A DNA stretch of 64,000 nucleotides from Lewinella sp. JB7 (lineage in GTDB: Bacteria > Bacteroidota > Bacteroidia > Chitinophagales > Saprospiraceae), in contig NZ_JANCTD010000001.1 in the NCBI RefSeq assembly GCF_024297185.1, positions 817,396 to 881,395 of the forward strand. The letters are read 5' to 3'. Under the pieces are notes generated by a model. That model made no database searches and was not told the origin of the DNA. It saw only the letters and a program-made list of their open reading frames with translations. A program made the translations under genes and the position numbers. Shown piece by piece: positions 49,939 to 58,633 of the stretch (position 1 is its first letter; the number at the start of each line of letters is the position of its first letter).

Positions 49939-52052
49939 CGGGCGGGAAGGCGGAAGGCCACGTAGCGGTCGCCCGAATCGGTACCCAACTTGCCCCCGCC
50001 GCAGGCGATCACTACGTACTGCACGCCATCCACCGCGTACACCGCCGGCGTGGCGTAGCCCGCCGCCGGCAGGGGGGCTTCCCAGAGCAGTTTACCATCC
50101 CTGGCCCGGAACGCCCGGATCTTTTCGTCGAGGGTAGCCGCGATGAACACCACGCCACCGGCCGTCGCGACCGGCCCTCCGTAATTTTCCGATCCCGTGT
50201 TCCGGATACCTCGCTCGACCAGGTCGGGATATTCGCCCAGCGGCACCTGCCAGCGGATGCTGCCGGCGTCGAGATCGATGGCGGTGAGGGTGCCGTAGGG
50301 CGGCGAAGTGATCGGGTGGCCGTCGCGGGTGCGCAACCGCTTGTAACCATCCATGATGTAGGGGTAGGGCCAGCTTCCCTCCCCGCCGGCCTCCACCTTT
50401 TCCCCGGCTTCGACCGGGCGATCGTGCGCGACCTCCGGACCCTCTTCGTCGAGGGTGAGCAGCCACTCCGCCACGGCGGTAACCTGCGCTTCCTCCAGCC
50501 AGGTGACGGCGGGCATGGCTCCCCGCCCGTGCTGTACGATCTGGGTGATCGCCGGGGCATCCAGCCGGGGTGACAGTCCGAGCAGGGACGGACTCTGAAA
50601 CACCCCGCCACCCTTCAGATCCGCCCCGTGGCAGGCCTGACAGGCAATCGTATACACCGACTGTCCGGGGTCGGCACCGTCGAGCTGATCGACCGCGTTC
50701 ATCTTCAGCATCCAGGGCATTTCGTTGGCGTTGACGAAGAACAGCCGGTCCGACGGTGAGTAGGACGCCCCGCCCCATTCCGCCCCACCGTCAAAGCCGG
50801 GAAACATGATCGTACCCTCTTCACTGGGGGGAATGAAGGGACCCCCGTAGCGGGAGGCGGCCAGCAATTCCTGAGCCTCCCGGCGCATGGTGGTGTCGAA
50901 GGGATATAGGTCGGTCTCGGTCAGCCGCTGACGGGTGAAGGGCGGCGGCAGTACGGGCATGGGCTGGGTGGGACTGGTCCACTCGCCCGTCAGGTCGGAA
51001 GCGGGGTAGGGCCGTTCCTCCACCGGAAAGAGCGGCTCGCCGGTATCGCGATCGAGAAGGAAGAGGTATCCCCCCTTCGTGACCTGCGCCACGGCATCGC
51101 GATCCTGGCCGGCGTGGTTCACGGTCACCAGGACCGGCGTGGCCGGGTGATCGCGGTCCCAGAGGTCGTGGTGCACGGTCTGGTAGTGCCAGATCTTTTC
51201 GCCGGTGCGGGCATCGAGGGCGAGTACGCAGTTGGCGTAGAGGTTGTCGCCCGGCCGGTTGCCGCCGTAAAAATCGTAGGAGGCCGAACCGGTGGGGACG
51301 TAGACATAGCCCCGCTCCTCATCCAGGCTCAGGCCCGCCCAGGCGTTGGCTCCGCCCACGGCGTCGTCGGGGAGGGTCCGGAAGATCCAGACCAGTTCGC
51401 CGGTGTGGATGTCGAAAGCGCGAATGTGACCCGGTGCCGCCCCGATGTCTTCACTTACCCGGCCGCCCATGATGATCAGGTCTTCGAAGATGATGCCCGG
51501 ACTGGTCGAAATGACGAACATATCCCGGGCCGCATCACCCAGTCCGGTATGGAGGTCCACGCGACCCTTGTCCCCGAAGGTGGTGACAGCCTGCCCGGTC
51601 GCCGCGTCCAGGGCGTACAGGTAGGGGCCGGCGGGGTAGTAGATCTGGCTCCGGTCGCCGTCGGTCCAGTAGCTCAGGCCGCGATTGGTGCCCATGCCGA
51701 AGAGATCCTTACTGAATACGGCCGGGTCGAAGGTCCACCGTTCGGCCCCCGTCGCCGCGTCGAGGGCGAAAGCCTTCAGTTGGGGGTTGGTGCCGTACAG
51801 CACTCCGTCCACGATAAGCGGGTTGCACTGGATCTGGCTGCGGTGGAGGCTGTCGCGGTCGCCGGAAGCGTAGGACCAGGCCACCTCCAGTTGCGCGACG
51901 TTGGCCGTGTCGATCTGGCTGAGACCGCTGTACTGAGTGGTAGCGGGGTCGCCCAGATAGTCGGCCCAGTCGCCCGTTACGGTTTCATCGGCGGTATTCC
52001 GGCAACCGTGAAGTGAGCAGATCACGGCCAGGAGCAAAAGGCTTCGATTCAT
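49935..52052 (-). CDS. PQQ-dependent dehydrogenase with embedded cytochrome c domain
   Basis: 705 residues with an export signal (MNRSLLLLAVICSLHGCRN), possibly a lipoprotein although the residue before Gly-Cys is an unusual His. An eight-blade beta-propeller of the glucose/quinate dehydrogenase type carries repeated YALDAATG, AFDIHTGELVW and ALDARTGEKIW tryptophan-dock motifs. Inserted near residue 470 is a cytochrome c domain with CQACH and a methionine ligand in GAMPAVTW; the propeller resumes at LTAIDLDAGSIRWQVPLGEYP. It should oxidise an alcohol or sugar in the periplasm and pass electrons through its haem. No PQQ synthesis genes are in the window. Confidence 0.87.
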   Translation of the reverse strand: MNRSLLLLAVICSLHGCRNTADETVTGDWADYLGDPATTQYSGLSQIDTANVAQLEVAWSYASGDRDSLHRSQIQCNPLIVDGVLYGTNPQLKAFALDAATGAERWTFDPAVFSKDLFGMGTNRGLSYWTDGDRSQIYYPAGPYLYALDAATGQAVTTFGDKGRVDLHTGLGDAARDMFVISTSPGIIFEDLIIMGGRVSEDIGAAPGHIRAFDIHTGELVWIFRTLPDDAVGGANAWAGLSLDEERGYVYVPTGSASYDFYGGNRPGDNLYANCVLALDARTGEKIWHYQTVHHDLWDRDHPATPVLVTVNHAGQDRDAVAQVTKGGYLFLLDRDTGEPLFPVEERPYPASDLTGEWTSPTQPMPVLPPPFTRQRLTETDLYPFDTTMRREAQELLAASRYGGPFIPPSEEGTIMFPGFDGGAEWGGASYSPSDRLFFVNANEMPWMLKMNAVDQLDGADPGQSVYTIACQACHGADLKGGGVFQSPSLLGLSPRLDAPAITQIVQHGRGAMPAVTWLEEAQVTAVAEWLLTLDEEGPEVAHDRPVEAGEKVEAGGEGSWPYPYIMDGYKRLRTRDGHPITSPPYGTLTAIDLDAGSIRWQVPLGEYPDLVERGIRNTGSENYGGPVATAGGVVFIAATLDEKIRAFRARDGKLLWEAPLPAAGYATPAVYAVDGVQYVVIACGGGKLGTDSGDRYVAFRLPAR

Positions 52053-52180
52053 TGTCGGAAGATCGGAAAATGCGCGGAACCCCTACCGTGCTTGCTTGCT
52101 TTTTCCGTAGAACACCGCACCCGCGGCCCCGCCACAACTCCCGCCCCCCGCGCGACGTTATCCGACCTAAACCCGAACGT

Positions 52181-53359
52181 ATGAAAGCCGATCGCAACGC
52201 CAACTTTGGTACCCAGTGCATCCACGGAGGCCTCCAGCCCGACCCCCAAACGGGAGCGGTAATGACCCCCATTTACCAAACCTCGACCTACGCCCAGTCG
52301 GCCCCCGGCGTGCATAAGGGGTTCGAGTACGCCCGCACCGGTAACCCAACCCGCACCGCTCTGCAGCAGAACCTGGCCGCGATCGAAGGGGGGGAACACG
52401 GCATTTGCTTCAGCAGCGGACTATCGGCAATGGACGCGATCATCCGACTGTTTCAGCCCGGTGACGAGATCCTGGCGAGCGACGACCTTTACGGCGGCAG
52501 TTACCGACTCCTGACCGCCGTCCTGGGCACTTTCGGCATCAAGAGCCGGTTCGTCGACATGCGCGACGCCGCCGCCCTGGCCGAACAGATCCGCCCCGAA
52601 ACCAAGCTGCTGTGGATCGAGACGCCCACCAACCCGATGCTCAACATCGTCGACATCGCGGAGCTCACCGCCCTGGCCCGGGAACGCAAGGTGCTGACCT
52701 GCGTCGACAATACCTTCGCCAGTCCCTACCTCCAACAGCCTCTGGAACTGGGGGCCGATCTCGTGCTGCACAGCGCGACGAAGTACCTCGGCGGCCATAG
52801 CGACGTGGTGATGGGCGCCGTAGTGACCCGCAACGAAGAACTGGCCAAGCGCCTCTATTACCTCCAGAACGCGGTGGGTGCCGTGCCCGGTCCCCAGGAC
52901 TGCTTCCTCGTCCTGCGCGGCATCAAGACTCTCCACCTACGGGTACAGCGGGCCTGCGAGAATGCCCGCCGCATCGTGGAAGTGCTCCAGAATAACGATC
53001 TGGTCGCCAACGTATACTACCCCGGCCTGGCCGATCACCCCCGGCACGAAGTGGCGGCGCGGCAGATGCGCGACTTCGGCGGCATGGTCAGTTTCGACCT
53101 GAAGGAAGACACCATGGAAGCCGCCACGGAGGTGATGAAGAATACCCGCTACTTCACCCTGGCGGAGAGCCTGGGCGGAGTGGAAAGCCTCATCGGGCAC
53201 CCGGCCTCGATGACCCACGCCAGCATCCCCCGGGAGCAGCGACTCAGCGTAGGCCTTACCGATAGCCTCATCCGACTCAGCGTAGGGGTGGAGGATGCCG
53301 AAGACCTCGTTAAGGATCTGGAAGCCGCCCTGGCCGCCGCCGTAACCGTAGCTGGCTAA
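52181..53359 (+). CDS. metB: Cystathionine gamma-synthase/lyase family PLP enzyme
   Basis: 392 residues from the ATG at 52181; the frame is open upstream to 52013. PLP-binding lysine in [20 protein letters not shown], with [29 protein letters not shown] near the start, [22 protein letters not shown] and [19 protein letters not shown]. The fold covers cystathionine gamma-synthase, gamma-lyase and related enzymes; the D-R/N-P motifs favour synthase or lyase, not O-acetylhomoserine sulfhydrylase. Acts in methionine or cysteine metabolism. Ends with a 4-base convergent overlap with the aminotransferase gene. Confidence 0.88.
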   Translation: MKADRNANFGTQCIHGGLQPDPQTGAVMTPIYQTSTYAQSAPGVHKGFEYARTGNPTRTALQQNLAAIEGGEHGICFSSGLSAMDAIIRLFQPGDEILASDDLYGGSYRLLTAVLGTFGIKSRFVDMRDAAALAEQIRPETKLLWIETPTNPMLNIVDIAELTALARERKVLTCVDNTFASPYLQQPLELGADLVLHSATKYLGGHSDVVMGAVVTRNEELAKRLYYLQNAVGAVPGPQDCFLVLRGIKTLHLRVQRACENARRIVEVLQNNDLVANVYYPGLADHPRHEVAARQMRDFGGMVSFDLKEDTMEAATEVMKNTRYFTLAESLGGVESLIGHPASMTHASIPREQRLSVGLTDSLIRLSVGVEDAEDLVKDLEAALAAAVTVAG

Positions 53360-54615
53360 GCGAAGTACGCGGTGATCCGGCGCATAGCCTCCTTAAGCGC
53401 CTCCGGGCGAACGCAGCTATACACGATGCGGTACCAACCGGCCGTGGGCTGACCCAGTCCCCCCGGCGCGGTCAGCAGTACGCCCGTACGCTCGAAGATG
53501 TCGTTCCAGAGGACTTCGGCCTCTCCGGTGGTAGGCCGGGAAAGGAAGCGGGAGAAATCCGCCCAGACGAACAGGCTCCCCCGCGCCGGCGCGTAGGGTA
53601 CGCCGATCCCGTCTAAAGCATCCGTGACGGTGGTGTATGCCTCCGTGAGCAGTAGCTGATTGTTTTTTTGGTAAGCGGTGACCCAGCTGTCGTCGTTGAG
53701 CACCTCCGCCAGCAGCCACTGCGTAAGGTTGCTGATCTGGTGGGGGGCGTTGAAGTTAGCGTAGGCACTGCGTAAGTCGCCGTTGCGGGTATACAGCAGT
53801 CCTACCCGGAATCCGGAAATTCCGAAGTCTTTGCTGAAGGAGTACCACCAGTGGAGGTAGGGGCTGTCGCGACGTTCCAGCAGCGGAAGAAAGGAGGTGA
53901 AGGGAGCATTGTTGCGGACCGCCTCCGGCAGAAACTGACTCAGGGCATAGATCTCGTTCACGACCAAATGTACCCGGTGATCGATGCACCAGTCGGTAAT
54001 GGCTTCCAACTGTCTGGCGGAGTATACCGCTCCGGTAGGGTTGTCGGGTTGGGTCAGTACGAGCAGGCGAAAGGCACCACCGAGTTCCGCCCGGGCAGCG
54101 TCCAGATCCGCGACGGAGAGGGGGTGAAATTGCCCGTCGCCCGGATTAATATAGGTGGTGATGTCGTAGCGTTCCAGTCCGGCCTTGCTGTTGATGTCCG
54201 GCAGGTAAGCCTGGTAAGCGGGGGCGGGGAAGACGGCGCAGTCGCCGGGATCTCCCAAGGCTAGTGCCGTAAGTTCGATGACCGCCGTAGCCCCCGCGGA
54301 TGCACAGAAATTATCCGGCTTAAGTTCCCGCCGCGCGATGTGCTTGCCCACGAAGCGCGCGACGGCCGTCCGGAAATCGGGGTGACCGCCCAGGGGAGCG
54401 TAGGCGGCGATCCATTCCGGCCACGGACGGCTTGCGGCAATGTCCTGCAGTTTCTCCCGCAAAACGTCCCACTGCAGCAGGTTCTCGGCGATGCAGAGGG
54501 TGATGGCGCCGTCCGGTTGGTCTGAGCTGTAAGGATTTTCCATTGCCCGGTCGAAGAGGGCGAAGTCGGGGCGTAGGGGCTGGGTGGCTTTGCGGGTGCC
54601 GCGGCAGGAAAGCAT
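53356..54615 (-). CDS. Class I/II aminotransferase (ACC synthase-like)
   Basis: 419 residues. Fold-type I PLP enzyme: GATAVIELTALALGDPGDCAVFPAPAYQAY, LTQPDNPTGAVYS, VVNEIYALSQF and the PLP lysine in WYSFSKDFGISGFRVGLLYTR. AAYAPLGGHPDFRTAVARFV and the ENLL motif near the start resemble plant-type 1-aminocyclopropane-1-carboxylate synthases and related bacterial aminotransferases, but the true substrate is not determinable. The start is uncertain within the first 25 residues. It follows the Nudix gene after 13 bases on the same strand. Confidence 0.85.
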   Translation of the reverse strand: MLSCRGTRKATQPLRPDFALFDRAMENPYSSDQPDGAITLCIAENLLQWDVLREKLQDIAASRPWPEWIAAYAPLGGHPDFRTAVARFVGKHIARRELKPDNFCASAGATAVIELTALALGDPGDCAVFPAPAYQAYLPDINSKAGLERYDITTYINPGDGQFHPLSVADLDAARAELGGAFRLLVLTQPDNPTGAVYSARQLEAITDWCIDHRVHLVVNEIYALSQFLPEAVRNNAPFTSFLPLLERRDSPYLHWWYSFSKDFGISGFRVGLLYTRNGDLRSAYANFNAPHQISNLTQWLLAEVLNDDSWVTAYQKNNQLLLTEAYTTVTDALDGIGVPYAPARGSLFVWADFSRFLSRPTTGEAEVLWNDIFERTGVLLTAPGGLGQPTAGWYRIVYSCVRPEALKEAMRRITAYFA

Positions 54616-54628
54616 GGGGGAGGGGGGG

Positions 54629-55342
54629 TTAAAGCTCGAAATCCAGGGCCCGGCGCAGAACGGCGGAATCGCGCTGCTCCACCAGGTGATGGTAAGTTTC
54701 TTTATTAAATCGGTAGAGGGCGGCGGGGCGGTGGGCGACGTTCTGCTGGCGGCCGACCTCCTGCAGGATGCCCGTCTTCATAATGCGGGTACGGAAATTG
54801 CGCTTGTTGAATTGGGGGACGCCGAGTACGGTTTCGTACAGTGCCTGCAGTTCGGCCAGCGTGAATTCCTCGGGCAGGAGTTCGAATCCGATGGGTTGGT
54901 AGCGCACCTTGGCCCGGAGGCGGGCGGTCGCCATCTCGATGATCGTAGCGTGGTCGAAGGCGAGTTCCGGAAGCTCCTGTAGTTTGAACCAGTCGACGCG
55001 CTCGGCGTCGGAGGCGGCCACGGCGGGATGATCGGTCAGATTGACGAGGGCGAAATAGGCAACGCTGATGACCCGTCCCCGCGGATCACGGTCCGGCGCC
55101 CCGAAGGTGTACAGTTGCTCCAGAAAAAGATCCTTCACCCCGGTTTCTTCCCGCAATTCCCGCAGCGCGCTGGTTGCCAGATCCTCCTCCATATCGACGA
55201 AGCCGCCGGGCAGTGCCCACTGCCCCTTAAAGGGTTCGCCGCCCCGCTGAATAAGCAGCAATTTCAGATCGCGGCCGCCGTCGTAGCCGAATACGACGAC
55301 ATCTACGGTAACGGAAGGGCGGGGGTGCTGGTAGGTGGGCAA
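54629..55342 (-). CDS. Nudix hydrolase with C-terminal winged helix (NrtR-like)
   Basis: 237 residues from a TTG; no ATG is near. The Nudix box is complete (residues 46-68, GGFVDMEEDLATSALRELRE continuing EETGV), so hydrolysis of ADP-ribose-type compounds is possible. Residues about 145-237 (FELLPEEFTLAELQALYETVLGVPQFNKRNFRTRIMK, in parts) form the winged-helix domain of NrtR-type regulators, which repress NAD salvage genes and release DNA when ADP-ribose binds. Next upstream gene on the same strand is pncB, whose promoter has a strong palindrome, which supports the NrtR reading. Many NrtR proteins have a broken Nudix box; this one does not. Confidence 0.85.
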   Translation of the reverse strand: MPTYQHPRPSVTVDVVVFGYDGGRDLKLLLIQRGGEPFKGQWALPGGFVDMEEDLATSALRELREETGVKDLFLEQLYTFGAPDRDPRGRVISVAYFALVNLTDHPAVAASDAERVDWFKLQELPELAFDHATIIEMATARLRAKVRYQPIGFELLPEEFTLAELQALYETVLGVPQFNKRNFRTRIMKTGILQEVGRQQNVAHRPAALYRFNKETYHHLVEQRDSAVLRRALDFEL

Positions 55343-55349
55343 GAGGGTG

Positions 55350-56060
55350 GGGTTTGAAATTTACAATTTACAACTTGGCATGTACCATTTTCAATTTGCG
55401 TGGATGCTCGCGGTGCTCGGGGTAAAGATTTAAAATGTAAAATTTTCAATTTCAAATTTGCGTGGATGCTCGCTGCGCTCGTGTGGCACGGGACCGGGGG
55501 GGCAATTTGAAATGTGGAATTTTCAATTTACGGATGTACTTGATGGGCCGGTGGGGCACGGATAGGGGGTGGTGAAATCTTAAATGTAAAATTTTCAATT
55601 TCAAATTTGCGTGGATGCTCGCGGTGCTCGGGTTGAAAATTTAAAATGTAAAATTTTCAATTTCAAATTTGCGTGGATGCTCGCTGCGCTCGTATAACAC
55701 GGGACCGGGGGGGCAATTTGAAATGTGGAATTTTCAATTTACGGATGTACTTGATGGGTTCGTGGGACAGGGATAGGGGGTGGTAAAATCTTAAATGTAA
55801 AATTTTCAATTTCAAATTTGCGTGGATGCTCGCTGCGCTCGTGTGGCACGGGACCGGGGGGGCTATTTGAAATGTGGAATTTTCAATTTACGGATGTACT
55901 TGATGGGCCGGTGGGGCACGGATAGGGGGTGGTAAAATCTTAAATGTGCAATTTTAAATTTTCAATTTACATGGATGCTCGCTGCGCTCGTGTGGCACGG
56001 GACCAGGGGTAGTGAAATTTCAAATGGGCAATTTTCAATTTTCAATTTGCAAAGTCTGCT
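55350..56060. repeat. AT/GC-alternating tandem repeat field between pncB and the Nudix gene
   Basis: AT-rich modules (AAATGTAAAATTTTCAATTT, TTTCAAATTTGCGTGGATGC) alternate with GC-rich ones (GCTCGCTGCGCTCG, GGGACCGGGGGGGC, GATAGGGGGTGGT). A unit of about 150 bases is repeated near 55650, 55800 and 55950, with shorter partial units before. No ORF is supported. The right end runs into the 3' end of pncB. Confidence 0.9.
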
Positions 56061-57465
56061 TTTGCGCCAGCAACTCGGGGGTGAGGCCGTAGACGAAGTC
56101 ATCAACATCCGGTCGGTGCCAGCGCGACCAGTTCCGTAGGGCGCGGTCGCGGGTGCGGTGGATGTCGGTGGGGCTGTGTACCAAAGCGCCGTCGCGGAAG
56201 ACCGGGACGAGCAACTCCCGGGGTTCGCCGGAAAGTGCGTGGTCGCGGCCGTCAGCATCCGTAATGTTAGGCGGTGGTTCGCCGTGCAGAGCGTTATAAA
56301 GTTGACTGGCTGCGGGGCGGTCGCCCGCGTAGTACCGGCGTACGGCCAGCATCCCTGGGTTACTAGCCTTAGCGGCGATCTCGGACTGCTTCATTCGCGG
56401 TTCCCACTCGCCGCTTTCGTTCTGGATAGCCGCTAACTTGTACACGCCCCCCAGCGCGGGTTGATCATAGGCGGTTGCCAGACGCGTACCGATGCCCCAT
56501 ACACCAATGCGTGCCCCGGCATCCTTCAATTCCCGGATGGCGTACTCATCGAGGCTGTCGCTGGCGAGAATATGGGCGTCGGGAAATCCCGCCTCGTCGA
56601 GCAGGCGCCGCGCTTCCTGGGACAGCGCGGTAAGGTCGCCGCTGTCGAGCCGGATCCCCAGCATTTCGTGACCGCGTTCCCGCATGGCTTTGCCCACCGC
56701 GATGGCCTGTCGCGTACCTTCCAGCGTATCGTAGGTGTCCACGAGAAAGATGGCATTGTTCGGCATGGCTTCGGCGTAGGCCGCAAAGGCCGTGTACTCG
56801 TCCGGGAAGACCATCACCCAACTGTGGGCGTGGGTGCCCCGTACGGGGATATCGTAGTAGCGGCCCGCCCAGACGTTGCTCGTGCCGTCGCAGCCACCGA
56901 TGTAAGCCGCCCGGGAAGCGGTGAGGCCGCCATCGATCCCCTGGGCCCGTCGCAGACCGAATTCGATCACCGGGTCGTCCCCCGCCGCGGCACGAATGCG
57001 GGCGGCCTTCGTGGCGACGAGGGTAGAGAAGTTCATAACGGTGAGCAGGGCCGTTTCGAGCAGTTGCGCCTGGATAAGCGGAGCTTCGATCCGCAGCAAC
57101 GGCTCGTGGGGCAGGGCGATCTCCCCCTCCGGAACGGCATCGATGTTGCCGGTGAAGCGGAGGCGCTGCAGGTAGTTCAGGTAGGGCTCGTTGAACAAGG
57201 GCTGTCCGTTCACTCCCTTCAATCTCCCCAGGTATTGCACGTCGTCCACGCTGAAACGAAACCGCTGTATGAGGTCGATCGCCAGCGGCAGCCCGCTCGC
57301 CAGGGCAAAGCGATCGCCGAAGGGAGGTTGGCGGAAGAATAGGTGAAACACCGCCCTACGCTCCTGCATGCGCTGCCGGTAGTACCCATACCCCATGGTG
57401 AGTTCGTACAGATCGGTCAGCAAGCCGAAATCCGGACGGTAAACGGAGGTAAGATGGGTGGGCAT
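56035..57465 (-). CDS. pncB: Nicotinate phosphoribosyltransferase
   Basis: 476 residues from the ATG at 57465; the frame is open to 57501 but the operator lies there. Opens with PDFGLLTDLYELTMGYGYYRQRM, then NFSTLVATKAARIRAAAG, FGLRRAQGIDGGLTASRAAYIGGCDGTSNV, GTHAHSWVM and RLDSGDLTALS, all diagnostic. It makes nicotinate mononucleotide in NAD salvage. The final five residues (LQIEN) and the stop codon are encoded by the first module of the adjoining repeat field, so the repeat has replaced or extended the original C-terminus. Confidence 0.95.
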   Translation of the reverse strand: MPTHLTSVYRPDFGLLTDLYELTMGYGYYRQRMQERRAVFHLFFRQPPFGDRFALASGLPLAIDLIQRFRFSVDDVQYLGRLKGVNGQPLFNEPYLNYLQRLRFTGNIDAVPEGEIALPHEPLLRIEAPLIQAQLLETALLTVMNFSTLVATKAARIRAAAGDDPVIEFGLRRAQGIDGGLTASRAAYIGGCDGTSNVWAGRYYDIPVRGTHAHSWVMVFPDEYTAFAAYAEAMPNNAIFLVDTYDTLEGTRQAIAVGKAMRERGHEMLGIRLDSGDLTALSQEARRLLDEAGFPDAHILASDSLDEYAIRELKDAGARIGVWGIGTRLATAYDQPALGGVYKLAAIQNESGEWEPRMKQSEIAAKASNPGMLAVRRYYAGDRPAASQLYNALHGEPPPNITDADGRDHALSGEPRELLVPVFRDGALVHSPTDIHRTRDRALRNWSRWHRPDVDDFVYGLTPELLAQKQTLQIEN

Positions 57466-57467
57466 AC

Positions 57468-57492
57468 GCTTAGTTTGATTTACAAACAAAGC
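57468..57492 (-). promoter_or_regulatory. 25-bp palindromic operator at the pncB promoter
   Basis: Minus strand: left arm GCTTTGTTTG, spacer TAAAT, right arm CAAACTAAGC; the ten-base arms pair except at one position. It overlaps a -7 element TAGCTTTG (57487-57494; TTG at 57509-57511) and ends 2 bases before the ATG. Expected position for repression. NrtR is the natural candidate regulator. Confidence 0.65.
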
Positions 57493-57514
57493 TATTCCCA
57501 ATTGTTCACAATCC

Positions 57515-58525
57515 TCAGATCGCCGCCGCTACGGCCCGCGGGACTACGAAATCCATCCACAGCAAGGGTGACGGGTGCAGCTGGTAGGTGAAGTCGATGG
57601 CCTCCAGGGGATTGGTAGCGTCCGGATAATCGTCGATGATCTTCGGGATCGTGAGACCACTTTCGTAATCGGTCAGCCCGTAGCCGCCGTACACCTCGAT
57701 GAGGGTGCGAATGGCCAGCGGACCGGACTCTTGTCCCGGCAGGAGGGAAGGGACGGTTAGCCGGACGGTGGGCCAGTCGGTCGTATTCGGCCCCGGCCGG
57801 TAGGCGTGAAGGGTAGCCCGGTCGACGGTCAGGATCTCTCCCAGGTCGGTCGCCACGGTTTGCTCGGCATCATCGGTGAGGGCGGCAAGCCGCAGGGTGA
57901 TCCGTTCCGGGATCATGATGACCTCGGGCGGGAGTTGGGCCATCAGATTCAGGGCGATGGGCACCTGCATCTCGTCGATCAGGCAGTACTGCATCGTCTC
58001 GCTCAGCATGATGTCGACCGCCGGAGACTCGCCGATTCGGTAGGTGGAAGCATCGGTTTGGATGACCCCGACGATGTACGCGTTGACGTCCAGGTTCGTA
58101 AAGAGCTGGCGGACGGCCCGGTAGCTGGGGCCGGTGATCTCCAGACACGTAAACTGCAGCTCCTCCGGCGTAAAGCGGGTCATGAGGGGCACGGCCAAGG
58201 TACCGAAAGGACCGGTACCCGCGTACAGAACGTGCACGGGACCCGACCGCCGCGCGGCTACGTCCCGCACGGCGCGGTATAGGCCACTTACGAATCGTTG
58301 GGTACGGATCAGGTCGTCGACGCAGAGCGCGGCCCAGGTTGCCCCGATGGCAACGCCGGTTCCGGTGTTAAAGTGGCCGATGCTTTCGTCTTCGCCGAGA
58401 TCGATGCCCGAGGCGGTCAGCAGCAGGTCCCGGTAGCGGTCGATGGTTTCGCGCAGGAGTTCGGGCCCGGTGGTATCGTCCAGGAGGGCATCGGTGATGG
58501 ATGCCAGGGCTTCGTATTGGTGCAT
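57515..58525 (-). CDS. Putative class I SAM-dependent methyltransferase
   Basis: 336 residues. SAM-binding motif VHVLYAGTGPFGTLAVPLM (residues about 97-115) and a following acidic segment FTCLEITGPSY support a Rossmann methyltransferase. IMLSETMQYCLIDEMQVPIALNLMAQLPPEVIMIPERI has two glutamates spaced like the double-E loop of protein arginine methyltransferases, but the resemblance is limited. A helical region of about 90 residues precedes the Rossmann part. No closer family is recognised. Same strand as pncB, 49 bases upstream of the pncB start. Confidence 0.6.
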   Translation of the reverse strand: MHQYEALASITDALLDDTTGPELLRETIDRYRDLLLTASGIDLGEDESIGHFNTGTGVAIGATWAALCVDDLIRTQRFVSGLYRAVRDVAARRSGPVHVLYAGTGPFGTLAVPLMTRFTPEELQFTCLEITGPSYRAVRQLFTNLDVNAYIVGVIQTDASTYRIGESPAVDIMLSETMQYCLIDEMQVPIALNLMAQLPPEVIMIPERITLRLAALTDDAEQTVATDLGEILTVDRATLHAYRPGPNTTDWPTVRLTVPSLLPGQESGPLAIRTLIEVYGGYGLTDYESGLTIPKIIDDYPDATNPLEAIDFTYQLHPSPLLWMDFVVPRAVAAAI

Positions 58526-58633
58526 TCACTAAAATTGGCGAACGACCAAAGTCGGAAGTAGCGCGTGGCGGCGAAGGTAGCTGTTCTGCGGGCGGCGCGG
58601 GCAATTACTTTCGGACGCGACCGGCGGGGTAAC

